DNA of 51,471 nt, taken from the NCBI GenBank assembly GCA_029210985.1, contig JARGFR010000005.1:1-51471 (forward strand), in the 5' to 3' direction. The position numbers and the translations under genes are program-made. This document shows, piece by piece, positions 33,683 to 41,830 of this stretch. A model generated the notes under the pieces. The model saw only the letters and a program-made list of their open reading frames with translations. It ran no database searches and was not told the DNA's origin. This DNA comes from Spirochaetaceae bacterium (lineage in GTDB: Bacteria; Spirochaetota; Spirochaetia; DSM-2461). Position 1 is the first letter of the stretch. Each line of letters starts with the position of its first letter.

Positions 33683-34493
33683 TCCCGGCAGCAAAACGGC
33701 CATGAGACGCCACGCCGTCATGGGCATTCTTCTCCTTTTTGTCTTCCTTGCACCGGTAATTCTTCTGTTTATCCAGTCTTTTGCCGGAATCTGGACTTGG
33801 CCGAGCCTGATACCGGCGTCCTGGAGCACACGATCATGGGAAGTTCTGGGTGGTCAGATCCGTCCACTGATCTCGAGCATCATGACGTCCCTGGGTTATT
33901 CGGCGGCGGCGACACTCCTTTCACTCATTCTTTGTTTTGCTCCGGCGGCGGCTCTGATCCGGGGCGGCCTTCCCAATCGCACACTGACCGAAACCCTGCT
34001 GATGGCGCCTGTGATGGTTCCACCCATCACCTTCACATTGGGAATCCACCATATCTTCCTGCGCATGGGTTTGGCGGATCGATGGCTCGGCGTCGTGCTA
34101 ATACTCACCGCATACAGCTACCCATACATGCTTCGTGCCCTGATGGGCGGATTTGAAGCGATGGGGGACTCCTATGTCATAACCGCGGCCAATTTAGGAG
34201 CCGGCCGCTGGAGAAGAATCTGGCAGGTGGAACTGCCGCTGCTCATCCCGGCCGTGGTTTCCGGCGGTTCGGTGGTGTTTCTTGTCGCGTTCTCCGACTA
34301 TTATCTGGTCTTCCTGGTGGGAGGCGGCGCCATCTCTGGATACTCAGGGTATCTTTTTCCCTTCCTGACATCTTCGGACAGGCCTGTAGCCGCTCTGCTG
34401 ACACTGATCTTCCTCGCCCTGCCGCTCCTGCTGTTCGGATTTGTGGAACTGACTGTCGCCCGCTGGTACCGCCGACGGGGTATGGGAGAATGA
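33675..34493 (+). CDS. ABC transporter permease, second half of a YnjC-like pair
   Basis: The 272-residue protein has six membrane helices and an EAA loop (AANLGAGRWRRIWQVELPLLIP). The start at 33675 has AGGAGAAAGCGGA upstream; the frame is open a further nine codons to 33648. It pairs with the preceding permease and completes the transporter. The CDP-alcohol phosphatidyltransferase follows after four bases. Confidence 0.88.
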   Translation: MADPGSKTAMRRHAVMGILLLFVFLAPVILLFIQSFAGIWTWPSLIPASWSTRSWEVLGGQIRPLISSIMTSLGYSAAATLLSLILCFAPAAALIRGGLPNRTLTETLLMAPVMVPPITFTLGIHHIFLRMGLADRWLGVVLILTAYSYPYMLRALMGGFEAMGDSYVITAANLGAGRWRRIWQVELPLLIPAVVSGGSVVFLVAFSDYYLVFLVGGGAISGYSGYLFPFLTSSDRPVAALLTLIFLALPLLLFGFVELTVARWYRRRGMGE

Positions 34494-34497
34494 GGAT

Positions 34498-35133
34498 ATG
34501 ATTGATACGAGTCTGAGAAAGTATCTCCAGAAAGCTTTTGATGTCATGGCGCGGCCCCTCATCGCTGCGGGATTGAGCCCGACCCAGGTGACTCTGGCCG
34601 CGGCCCTGTTGGGCCTGGCCGGCTGCGCTTTCACCCTCCAAGGGACATTCCCATTCCGAATGGCCGCCATCGGCATAGGCGCCCTCTCGGCTCTTCTGGA
34701 CATACTGGACGGCACGGTGGCCAGGGCGACTGACCGAAGTTCTCCTCTGGGCGCCTTTCTCGATCTGGTACTGGACCGTATCGTTGAAGCGGTGTTCATC
34801 ATGGCATACGCCTACGCTTTTCCCATCACAATCTGGCCGGCCATGGTGTTCCTGACCTTGGTTATCATCAATTTCTCCGCCTTCCTGCTGGCGGGCAGTC
34901 TTTTCCCGAATACCGGGAAAAAATCCCTCCATTACGAAGGCGGACTGGTGGAACGCACCGAGACATTCCTTCTTTTTGGTCTGATGCTCGTTTTTCCCGT
35001 CGCGGCACCGTGGCTGATCTGGGGCTTCAACGCTCTGATGTTCGCCACGGCGATTCATCGTTTTTATCGCGTCGTTCGATTCGCCCGTGAAAACGGACTG
35101 GATGGACGTACAGCAAAGGAGTCTTCTAAATGA
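34498..35133 (+). CDS. CDP-alcohol phosphatidyltransferase family protein (YnjF-like)
   Basis: The 211-residue membrane enzyme carries the CDP-alcohol motif DGTVARATDRSSPLGAFLD...D with all four aspartates (DGx2ARx8Gx3Dx3D). Members transfer a phosphatidyl group from CDP-diacylglycerol to an alcohol. E. coli YnjF, of the same family, also lies at the end of an ynjBCD cluster, so the context is conserved. The acceptor alcohol is unknown. It overlaps the DUF547 gene by four bases. Confidence 0.88.
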   Translation: MIDTSLRKYLQKAFDVMARPLIAAGLSPTQVTLAAALLGLAGCAFTLQGTFPFRMAAIGIGALSALLDILDGTVARATDRSSPLGAFLDLVLDRIVEAVFIMAYAYAFPITIWPAMVFLTLVIINFSAFLLAGSLFPNTGKKSLHYEGGLVERTETFLLFGLMLVFPVAAPWLIWGFNALMFATAIHRFYRVVRFARENGLDGRTAKESSK

Positions 35134-35948
35134 CCTCTGACAAGCTCATGCTTCGCGGTCTTCTAACCGTCGCCATACTTCTCATCGCTCTCACGCCCCT
35201 CGCCGCCGAGCCTCCGGCCGAGGAGTTTTTTCCCTACAGTGCCGAATCAAATATTTCGGTGGACCATTCCCCGTGGGCCGGCATTCTCGACAAGTATCTG
35301 GATGCCGACCATCCTTCCGGGGTCAACCGATTCGATTATGACGCCGTATCTTCCACGGATCGTCAAGTTCTCGCAGACTATCTGGAGTCCCTTGAATCCG
35401 TTGATGTCGCCGTACTGAACAGAGACGAACAGATGGCCTTTTGGATCAATTTCTACAATGCCCTCACGGTGGAAGTCATATTGGATCATTACCCGGTGGA
35501 CAGCATCCGCGATATTTCTCTGCCCGGCAGTCGAGGAGGTCCGTGGAAGGCCGCCCTTGTGACGGTCAAAGGAACGGACCTTTCACTGGACGACATCGAA
35601 CACGGTATTCTCAGACCCATCTGGAAAGATCCCCGTATTCACTACGCGGTGAATTGCGCCAGCATCGGCTGCCCGAACCTGGCGGACATGCCTTATGAGT
35701 CGGATCGACTGGAAGAAATGCTCGATGACGCCGCCCGGGAGTATGTAAATCACTCCAGAGGTGTCGGATTCGAGGGACGGCGTGTCACCCTTTCGTCCAT
35801 ATACAACTGGTATGATGAGGACTTCGGCGATAGGAATGGACTGGTGGACCATCTTTTGAAGTATGCTGACTCGGATACCGCCGCCGAACTTCGTGGTTAC
35901 GACGGCAGATTCCGATATGACTACGACTGGGAATTGAATCAGCCATAG
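35130..35948 (+). CDS. DUF547 exported protein
   Basis: The 272-residue protein has a signal peptide (LLTVAILLIALTPLAA) and the DUF547 core: VNRFDYDAV, DEQMAFWINFYNALTVEVIL, the IHYAVNCASIGCPNL segment with conserved Cys residues, and a C-terminal SSIYNWYDEDF. DUF547 proteins resemble cysteine-protease or transglutaminase folds but have no assigned activity. It is the last gene of the ynj-like operon and is periplasmic by its signal peptide. Confidence 0.88.
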   Translation: MTSDKLMLRGLLTVAILLIALTPLAAEPPAEEFFPYSAESNISVDHSPWAGILDKYLDADHPSGVNRFDYDAVSSTDRQVLADYLESLESVDVAVLNRDEQMAFWINFYNALTVEVILDHYPVDSIRDISLPGSRGGPWKAALVTVKGTDLSLDDIEHGILRPIWKDPRIHYAVNCASIGCPNLADMPYESDRLEEMLDDAAREYVNHSRGVGFEGRRVTLSSIYNWYDEDFGDRNGLVDHLLKYADSDTAAELRGYDGRFRYDYDWELNQP

Positions 35949-35984
35949 AGAGAAAAGGCCGCGAGCCGGGATCGCAATCTTCTC

Positions 35985-36674
35985 TTACACCGCCTCTTCG
36001 ACGGCCCGGCCTTTGATCTTCCGCATAAGAACCGGTATCAGACTCAGCGCGGCCAGAAGTCCCAATGCCACGAAAAGCTGCCAGGGCGCGCCTTCACCGA
36101 TGGTGGCGCCGGCATGCCCCAGCCAGGCGTAAGCGAATGAGCCGGGGATGATGCCCAGGGCTGTCGTCCAGAGAAACTGAGTCGGTCTGATGGTCGTCAC
36201 TCCGGCGAACAGATTCACCAGGAAGAATGGAAAGATGGGAACCAGGCGCAGTGTGAGCATGTAGTTGGGTCCGTTCTCATCAATTTCTTTATTGAATTTC
36301 ACCAGCTTATCGGCGTACTTCTCTTGAATACCGTCTCCAAGGAAATACCGGGCGGCGAGATAAATGAGAAAGGCACCGAGAGTCGCGCCGACGTTGACAT
36401 AGGCCGTGGCCAGCCAAGGTCCAAAAAAGAATCCCCCGAGTAAGGTGAGAACGGTTGCACCAGGTACGGACAATGCTGTTGCGATGATGTAGACACCAAT
36501 AAAGACCAGCACGGCAAGAAGATAGTTCGCCTTGACTGTATTAAGCAGAGTGTCCCTGTTCTCAAATATGGATTGGAAATCCACCAATTTTCCGACAGGA
36601 GTGAAAAACCACACCGTCGTCAGCACGGCGACAATGACTAGTAGAATCAGTAGACGTTTTCTAAAAATATTCAT
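35985..36674 (-). CDS. TVP38/TMEM64-family (DedA-like) membrane protein
   Basis: The 229-residue protein has five to six membrane helices and the SNARE-associated/TVP38 signature: VPGATVLTLLGGFFFGPWLAT, GATLGAFLIYLAARYFLGD, TLRLVPIFPFFLVNLFAGV and GIIPGSFAYAWLG. E. coli YdjX and YdjZ of the same family flank the ynj genes. Here the gene lies on the opposite strand, convergent with the ynj-like operon. DedA-superfamily members have been linked to lipid-carrier or phospholipid flipping, which would fit the neighbouring phosphatidyltransferase; this is inference. Confidence 0.88.
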   Translation of the reverse strand: MNIFRKRLLILLVIVAVLTTVWFFTPVGKLVDFQSIFENRDTLLNTVKANYLLAVLVFIGVYIIATALSVPGATVLTLLGGFFFGPWLATAYVNVGATLGAFLIYLAARYFLGDGIQEKYADKLVKFNKEIDENGPNYMLTLRLVPIFPFFLVNLFAGVTTIRPTQFLWTTALGIIPGSFAYAWLGHAGATIGEGAPWQLFVALGLLAALSLIPVLMRKIKGRAVEEAV

Positions 36675-36803
36675 GATTGTATTATGACTTATTACTCATA
36701 TATATTCCCACGGCTTAAGCTTTTTTAAAACCTTCATTGAAATGAAAGGGTTGATAGATCATGTTTACTTACATTCGGGGAATTAGTTGTATCAGGGGGC
36801 GGA

Positions 36804-38855
36804 TTGAGTTACTTCATCATTGCAGTTGTCTGTACTAGCATGATCGTGCCCAGTCTGCTCGCCTATTCGTTTCTTGCCGTCAGCGAGGGAAAAAGGGAGC
36901 ATAAAGCAGTCGCTCTGATTACCGTGATGGCATTCATCGTCGGTGCAACAAGGAGCGTCACCGTCGGTATTGCTCTCTTTCGACCTGATTTCGTTACCGC
37001 ACACCGTTGGGCAACGGCCTATGAGATCAGTTTTTTAGGATTCTTTCCTCTCATTCCCTATTTATTAGAGACATTTCTTCCGCCGAACAACCCCAAACGG
37101 TCCGTATTCCATAAAAAGCTGATTGCGGCGGGAACCGTTCTCGCCGGTGTTTTTTCGGCAGTGCTTCTCATCTTCCCACAATACTACATACAGCCTCATG
37201 CCCCGGAGAATCTTCCTCATCCGGTGACTCTCGGCGGCGGGGTATTCGGACCGGTGTATTACATCATGAGCGGTGCGTTCCTGGCCTTATTCCTCTACAC
37301 GGCCGTTATGGTGATATACGTACGGCTGCGGGACCGTCGGAACGAATTTCTCACCACACTGGCCGTCGGGCTGACATTTTCCATAATCGTTGTATTCAAC
37401 GTACTGTATTCGGTTTTTACCAAACGATATGTGTTTGACGAATCCCTCTATTCATATTCCAGACTTCTTCTGTCGCTGACGGTCTTCGCCCTGACCGCCG
37501 TAGTGGCCATGGCCCAGAAGACATCCAGGGAAGCGAAAGAAGTTGAACGTGACCGGGCTGCGGTGAAAAATAGCCGCGATGAATTGGCGAAAGTGGCCTA
37601 CCGGGATGAAATGACGGGATACGGAAACAGACAGGCACTCTTTCGAGACTTCAAAGAAAAATGCGCACCTCCCAACAAACTGATTATCATCGACATCGAC
37701 GGACTCTCATTTGTCAATGCATACCACGGGTATGATGTCGGTGACGCGTTGATTCGCCGTGTCGGTGACCTGTGTCATCAGACTCGGCCGAAGGAGTCCC
37801 ACCTCTATCGAATCAATGCCGATATGTTCGCTCTGGTCGCCGCCTGTTCGGAAAATGATGCCGAGAACGTGGCATCACGGATACTGGCCGGAACCCGCTG
37901 CCTGGTGCTGCCCGGCGCCGAAGGCTCAAAATTCACCTGCAGCATCGGTATTGCGACCGTCGGGGAAGGCCTGAGCTGGGACACGTGGCTGAACAGAGCC
38001 AACTCTGCATTGGCCAAGGCAAAATTGAGCAAAGACCGATTCATCGTCTTCGATCCGGTCCTTCATGAAGATGAGAATCGCCGTCATGAAATCGTTGACG
38101 GATTGCGTCGCTCCTTGGACGAAAGCGGCTTTAATCTGCTCTATCAGCCCATCGTTAATGGGGGTAAATCGATTATCGGCGCCGAAGCCCTGATCCGATG
38201 GATCCATCCCCGTCTGGGTCCGGTGGGCCCGGACGAATTTATCCCCATCGCCGAAGCCACGGGACTCATCTCCCGGATTACCCAGTTCGTGGTGGGACAG
38301 GCTGCGGCGGATACTCATAACATGGACGGACCCCTCACCGATCTGATGATCAATATCAATCTCTCGGGTCGGGATGTGACGGATCGACTTCTCTATGAAA
38401 ATCTTGAACGCATCATCGGAGACACCGGGATAGACCAAAAACGGATTGGATTCGAAGTGACGGAAACGGATCTGGTCGCCGACAGGGATATGTCCATGAC
38501 CAACCTGAGGCGACTCAAGGACCGCGGCTACTCCATCGCTCTGGATGATTTTGGAACGGGGTATTCGTCGTTAAGCTACATCAACGAGATGCCTCTGGAT
38601 AAGCTCAAAGTCGATAGAACCTTTATCGCCGACATCCCGATGCATGAACGTAAAATCGCGCTTCTGGATTCCATCATTCAAATGGGCGCCAACCTTAAAT
38701 TAGACATGATTTTTGAGGGAGTGGAAAACGACGAGCAGCTGGCCTTCCTCAAGAACCATAACTGCCGCGGTTTTCAAGGTTATCTGTTCGCACCGCCGAT
38801 GGAAAAAGATCAATTCAAATCCTGGGCGGATGACTGGACAGAAACCGCCGTCTAA
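36804..38855 (+). CDS. 7TM GGDEF-EAL protein, predicted c-di-GMP phosphodiesterase
   Basis: The 683-residue protein has a 7TM sensory module at residues about 1-235 and a short coiled coil. Its degenerate GGDEF domain reads INADMF where the active loop should be. The EAL domain is complete: Glu461 in GAEALIRWIHP, the Asn of ININLSG, the Glu of FEVTETD, DDFGTGYSSLSY, the Lys of KLKVDRTF, FEGVE and the Gln of RGFQGYLFAPP. Only phosphodiesterase activity is expected. The start is TTG at 36804 after GGGGGCGGA; the next ATG (36840) would cut into the first helix. Its stop overlaps that of the convergent metal permease gene. Confidence 0.9.
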   Translation: MSYFIIAVVCTSMIVPSLLAYSFLAVSEGKREHKAVALITVMAFIVGATRSVTVGIALFRPDFVTAHRWATAYEISFLGFFPLIPYLLETFLPPNNPKRSVFHKKLIAAGTVLAGVFSAVLLIFPQYYIQPHAPENLPHPVTLGGGVFGPVYYIMSGAFLALFLYTAVMVIYVRLRDRRNEFLTTLAVGLTFSIIVVFNVLYSVFTKRYVFDESLYSYSRLLLSLTVFALTAVVAMAQKTSREAKEVERDRAAVKNSRDELAKVAYRDEMTGYGNRQALFRDFKEKCAPPNKLIIIDIDGLSFVNAYHGYDVGDALIRRVGDLCHQTRPKESHLYRINADMFALVAACSENDAENVASRILAGTRCLVLPGAEGSKFTCSIGIATVGEGLSWDTWLNRANSALAKAKLSKDRFIVFDPVLHEDENRRHEIVDGLRRSLDESGFNLLYQPIVNGGKSIIGAEALIRWIHPRLGPVGPDEFIPIAEATGLISRITQFVVGQAAADTHNMDGPLTDLMININLSGRDVTDRLLYENLERIIGDTGIDQKRIGFEVTETDLVADRDMSMTNLRRLKDRGYSIALDDFGTGYSSLSYINEMPLDKLKVDRTFIADIPMHERKIALLDSIIQMGANLKLDMIFEGVENDEQLAFLKNHNCRGFQGYLFAPPMEKDQFKSWADDWTETAV

Positions 38856-39676
38856 TCCGGTTTCACTCTTTTCCCCAGCCGCCTTGGGATGGCGCACAAG
38901 AGGAAGAGAAAGGTCAGCACAACTACGATGGCCGGCCCGGAGGCCACATTCGCATAGTAGGAAATGTAGAATCCGGCGATGGTGGCGATGACGGCCAGTA
39001 CCACGGAAATGCCCATGATGCGGCTCAGCCGCCTGGACAGCATGGATGCCGCCGCTCCGGGAGTCACCAGAAGAGCCAGAACAAGCACCACACCGACGGT
39101 TTGTATCGCCACCACGGTTGTCAGTGCCAGCATGGACAGCAGAATCGTTCTAACCATGTCCGGAGAAAGACCGATGGCCGTCGCGTGGGACGGATCGAAG
39201 GACGCCGTGACGATTTCCTTGAACGAGAGTACGATCCCGAGAATCACCACCACGGTGACGACGGCCATTAGCACCAGATCCGTCCGACCCACACCCAGGA
39301 TGTTTCCGAAAAGGATATGACTCAAGTCGGTGGAAGAGGCAACTTTACCCAGGAGCAGCAGCCCGACGGCGAAGAAACCGGCGAACACCACGCCGATGGC
39401 GGCATCCTCATTGATGAGGCTGCGTCGGGAAATGAGACCGATACCCATCACCAGCAAGATGGCGGCGCCCAAGGCCCCCCAGAACAGACTGATGCCCAGA
39501 ACATAAGCGACGACGATGCCGGGAAGTACCGAATGGGCCAAGGCATCCCCCATAAAGGACATTCCCCGCCAGACGACAAAAGCGCTCAATGAAGCACAGG
39601 CCAGAGCCGTCAGAAGGCCGCCGGCCAGTCCCCGAAGCATAAAGGAATAGCTGAGAGGTTCTAGGATGAAGTCCAT
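38852..39676 (-). CDS. znuB: Zinc/manganese ABC transporter permease
   Basis: The 274-residue protein has about eight membrane helices and the metal-permease pattern WRGMSFMGDALAHSVLPGIV, ATAIGLSPDMVRTILL and ALLVTPGAAASMLSRR found in ZnuB/MntB proteins. It is the last gene of a four-gene operon, and its start overlaps the ATPase stop by 16 bases. Zinc is favoured because of the His-rich binding protein and the cysteine-rich regulator, but manganese cannot be excluded. Confidence 0.85.
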   Translation of the reverse strand: MDFILEPLSYSFMLRGLAGGLLTALACASLSAFVVWRGMSFMGDALAHSVLPGIVVAYVLGISLFWGALGAAILLVMGIGLISRRSLINEDAAIGVVFAGFFAVGLLLLGKVASSTDLSHILFGNILGVGRTDLVLMAVVTVVVILGIVLSFKEIVTASFDPSHATAIGLSPDMVRTILLSMLALTTVVAIQTVGVVLVLALLVTPGAAASMLSRRLSRIMGISVVLAVIATIAGFYISYYANVASGPAIVVVLTFLFLLCAIPRRLGKRVKPD

Positions 39677-40467
39677 GGGTGATAATCCTTGTGAAATTCG
39701 AAGCCGTAGGCTTCGGCGATGGTTTGGGGGGTGAGCACCATTTCGGGTGGTCCGTCGGCAATAATTTTCTTGTCCAGAAATACCGCCCGGGAAAAATGGA
39801 CGGTGAGAACACCCAGATCGTGGGTGCTGACGATGACCGCTTTTCCTTGAGAGGTGAGTTTTTCCAGAGTGTGAAAAATCAGTTCCTGGGTGGAGATGTC
39901 CACATGATTCAAGGGCTCGTCCAGGAGCATGAGATCGGCATCATGAGCCAGGGTCCTGGCGAGCATCACCCGCTGCTGCTGCCCCCCGGAGAGTTCACTG
40001 ACCTGCCGCTCGGCCAGCTCGATGATTTCCATCGCCTCCATGGCGGCATCCACGGCATCCCGATCCTCGGCACCGGGTCTTTTAAACCATCCGAGATGGA
40101 CATAACGCCCCATCATCACCACTTGCCGGACCGACACGGGAAACCGCCAATCCACACTGCTTCTCTGGGGTACGACAGCCACTCGGTGGAGACACTCGGC
40201 GGCTCGATGTCCATAGACCGTGATGGTCCCCGTGCTCAGTTTCTCCATGCCGAGCACCAGTTTGATCAGCGTGGACTTGCCCGCGCCGTTGGGTCCGATC
40301 AGGGCAACACGCTCCCCTCTCTGAACGGTCAGCGAAACTGACTGCAGCACATCCTCGGTAGAGGAGGGATAGCGATGGCCGACATCCGATATTTTTAAAG
40401 CGGGTGTGTCGGACTTAGCCGGAAGATGACACTGCCCCCCGTAGACAAACCCATTCCGGTGTCTCAC
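39661..40467 (-). CDS. znuC: Zinc/manganese ABC transporter ATP-binding protein
   Basis: The 268-residue ATPase has Walker A GPNGAGKST, signature LSGGQQQRVMLARTLA, Walker B LMLLDEPLNHVD and switch His in STHDLGVLT. The sequence PQRSSVDWRFPVSVRQVVMMG is characteristic of metal-chelate/ZnuC-MntA ATPases. It starts with GTG overlapping the binding-protein stop. An N-terminal extension of about 20 residues (with one Cys) precedes the ABC domain. Confidence 0.88.
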   Translation of the reverse strand: MRHRNGFVYGGQCHLPAKSDTPALKISDVGHRYPSSTEDVLQSVSLTVQRGERVALIGPNGAGKSTLIKLVLGMEKLSTGTITVYGHRAAECLHRVAVVPQRSSVDWRFPVSVRQVVMMGRYVHLGWFKRPGAEDRDAVDAAMEAMEIIELAERQVSELSGGQQQRVMLARTLAHDADLMLLDEPLNHVDISTQELIFHTLEKLTSQGKAVIVSTHDLGVLTVHFSRAVFLDKKIIADGPPEMVLTPQTIAEAYGFEFHKDYHPWTSS

Positions 40468-41447
40468 TGCCGGCTCCCGCCAAGGGCTTCGGCTATGCGC
40501 TCGGTATTCAGCCGGATGTAGTCAATATATGTGCTCCCACGTTCTCCTTCAGCCGCAAGAGATCCTGTCAGCAGTCTTACAACCCGTACATCCCGACCCG
40601 ATTCGGCAGCGACCGATTCGGCAAGACGGGATATTCCCCGGCCGGCAGATTCGCCGACAAATACGGCATCAACACCTTCATGCGTCATCAATTCAGTCAG
40701 GTCCGCCACCTGCCGAGCCGAGGGTTCGGCTTGATCGCTCACCGACTCAACTATATGGCCGAGGATTTCGAAACCGTAATCCCTGGCGAAATAGCTCAAG
40801 GCTGCATGGTCCATAAGGAGTTTTCGATTTTCCTGAGGAATTCGATTCACCATGTCCCGAATCTCCACATCCAACCCTTCAAGCTGGGAGGTATATTCGT
40901 CCGTTCGGGCGGCATAAAACTCGGCGTTTGCAGGGTCGGCAGTCTGAAGCGTACGGGAGATATTCCGGCTCCACACGATGGCATTCAATGGGGAGAACCA
41001 GAAATGAGGATCGCCTGCCGAGTGGTCGTGCTCATCGTCATCCGTATGATCGTCATCTTCTCCCAGAAAGAGAACCTCAATACCGGCGGAAACCGGAACG
41101 ATGACAGGCTCGTCCAAATCCTCAAGAATCGGCAGTAGGGATTCTTCGAGATTCAAACCGTTCACAAAGATGATGTCGGCATTATCCAATGCGGCCACAT
41201 CTCGGGGTGTCGGTTCGTAGGAATGGGGGCTCCGTCCGGCTGGAATAATCACACGCACATCCGCTTTTCCCCCGGCGATATTGCTCAAAATATCTCCGAT
41301 GATATCGGTGGTGGCTGCGGTACTTAAGGCTTGGCCGTTGACTTCAACGGCCACAACATCATGATTTTCTTCTTTCGCCGTGCCGGCACCGCAGGAAATG
41401 AGAAGAATTGACAAAGCCGCGGTAAGTCCACTCTTATAGACGTTCAT
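40464..41447 (-). CDS. znuA: Zinc ABC transporter substrate-binding protein
   Basis: The 327-residue protein has a lipoprotein-like signal (LSILLISCGAG, lipobox Cys19). The metal-site residues of the family appear in order: His in GRSPHSYEPTP, His in DPHFWFSPLNA, His in LMDHAALSYFARDYG and Glu in VFVGESAGRGIS. Between the first two is an acidic/His loop (EDDDHTDDDEHDHSAGD), a hallmark of zinc-binding ZnuA proteins. It overlaps the upstream regulator by four bases. Confidence 0.9.
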   Translation of the reverse strand: MNVYKSGLTAALSILLISCGAGTAKEENHDVVAVEVNGQALSTAATTDIIGDILSNIAGGKADVRVIIPAGRSPHSYEPTPRDVAALDNADIIFVNGLNLEESLLPILEDLDEPVIVPVSAGIEVLFLGEDDDHTDDDEHDHSAGDPHFWFSPLNAIVWSRNISRTLQTADPANAEFYAARTDEYTSQLEGLDVEIRDMVNRIPQENRKLLMDHAALSYFARDYGFEILGHIVESVSDQAEPSARQVADLTELMTHEGVDAVFVGESAGRGISRLAESVAAESGRDVRVVRLLTGSLAAEGERGSTYIDYIRLNTERIAEALGGSRQ

Positions 41448-41722
41448 TCGTGCATCGACCCTTCATGGTCGCAGACCAGGTGAGGCTCCAGACAATCTTC
41501 GCAGGTCTGGAGGCGATGATGCATGGCAAAATCATCCCAATGCCCCTTCTGGGCGGCTGTCAAGGTTCCCGTTCCGCTGCAAAGGGGACAAGAGTTCCCC
41601 AGGGCGGTAAGAATAGCGCTCCGGATAAATTCCGAACGATTCCTGATGCCCCCCATGGCCTCAGCCAGGTGTTCGTCGACTTTGAATGTGATAATTTCCG
41701 CTTTGTTGCGCCCCGTGCTCAT
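41444..41722 (-). CDS. Ribbon-helix-helix regulator with Cys/His-rich C-terminus, probable zinc sensor
   Basis: The 92-residue protein has a ribbon-helix-helix DNA-binding half (IITFKVDEHLAEAMGG, NRSEFIRSAILTAL) and a metal-binding-like tail. The tail contains Cys45-x2-Cys48 followed by GTGTL, His61, His68-His69, Cys74-x2-Cys77, His81 and Cys84. GGAGG before the ATG at 41722 fixes the start. It is the first gene of the metal transporter operon, and its promoter carries an inverted repeat overlapping the polymerase site. Zinc-dependent repression of the operon is the simplest reading. It differs from NikR, which lacks the CxxC motifs. Confidence 0.8.
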   Translation of the reverse strand: MSTGRNKAEIITFKVDEHLAEAMGGIRNRSEFIRSAILTALGNSCPLCSGTGTLTAAQKGHWDDFAMHHRLQTCEDCLEPHLVCDHEGSMHE

Positions 41723-41754
41723 CAATATCCTCCAAAGGCATCTCTGAGGCACAA

Positions 41755-41781
41755 GGTATTAATTTGTAATATCTATGTCAA
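41755..41781 (-). promoter_or_regulatory. Promoter and candidate operator of the zinc transporter operon
   Basis: On the minus strand a perfect -35 TTGACA (41776-41781) is followed, 17 bases on, by a weak -10 (TACCTT). The spacer contains the inverted repeat GGTATTA-N5-TAATATC (41755-41773), with six of seven positions symmetrical. A repressor bound there would block polymerase. The adjacent ribbon-helix-helix protein is the likely ligand. Confidence 0.65.
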
Positions 41782-41830
41782 GTCGAGAAACTATCCATCG
41801 GCTCCCTTGGAAAAACCTATAAAGCGGTTC

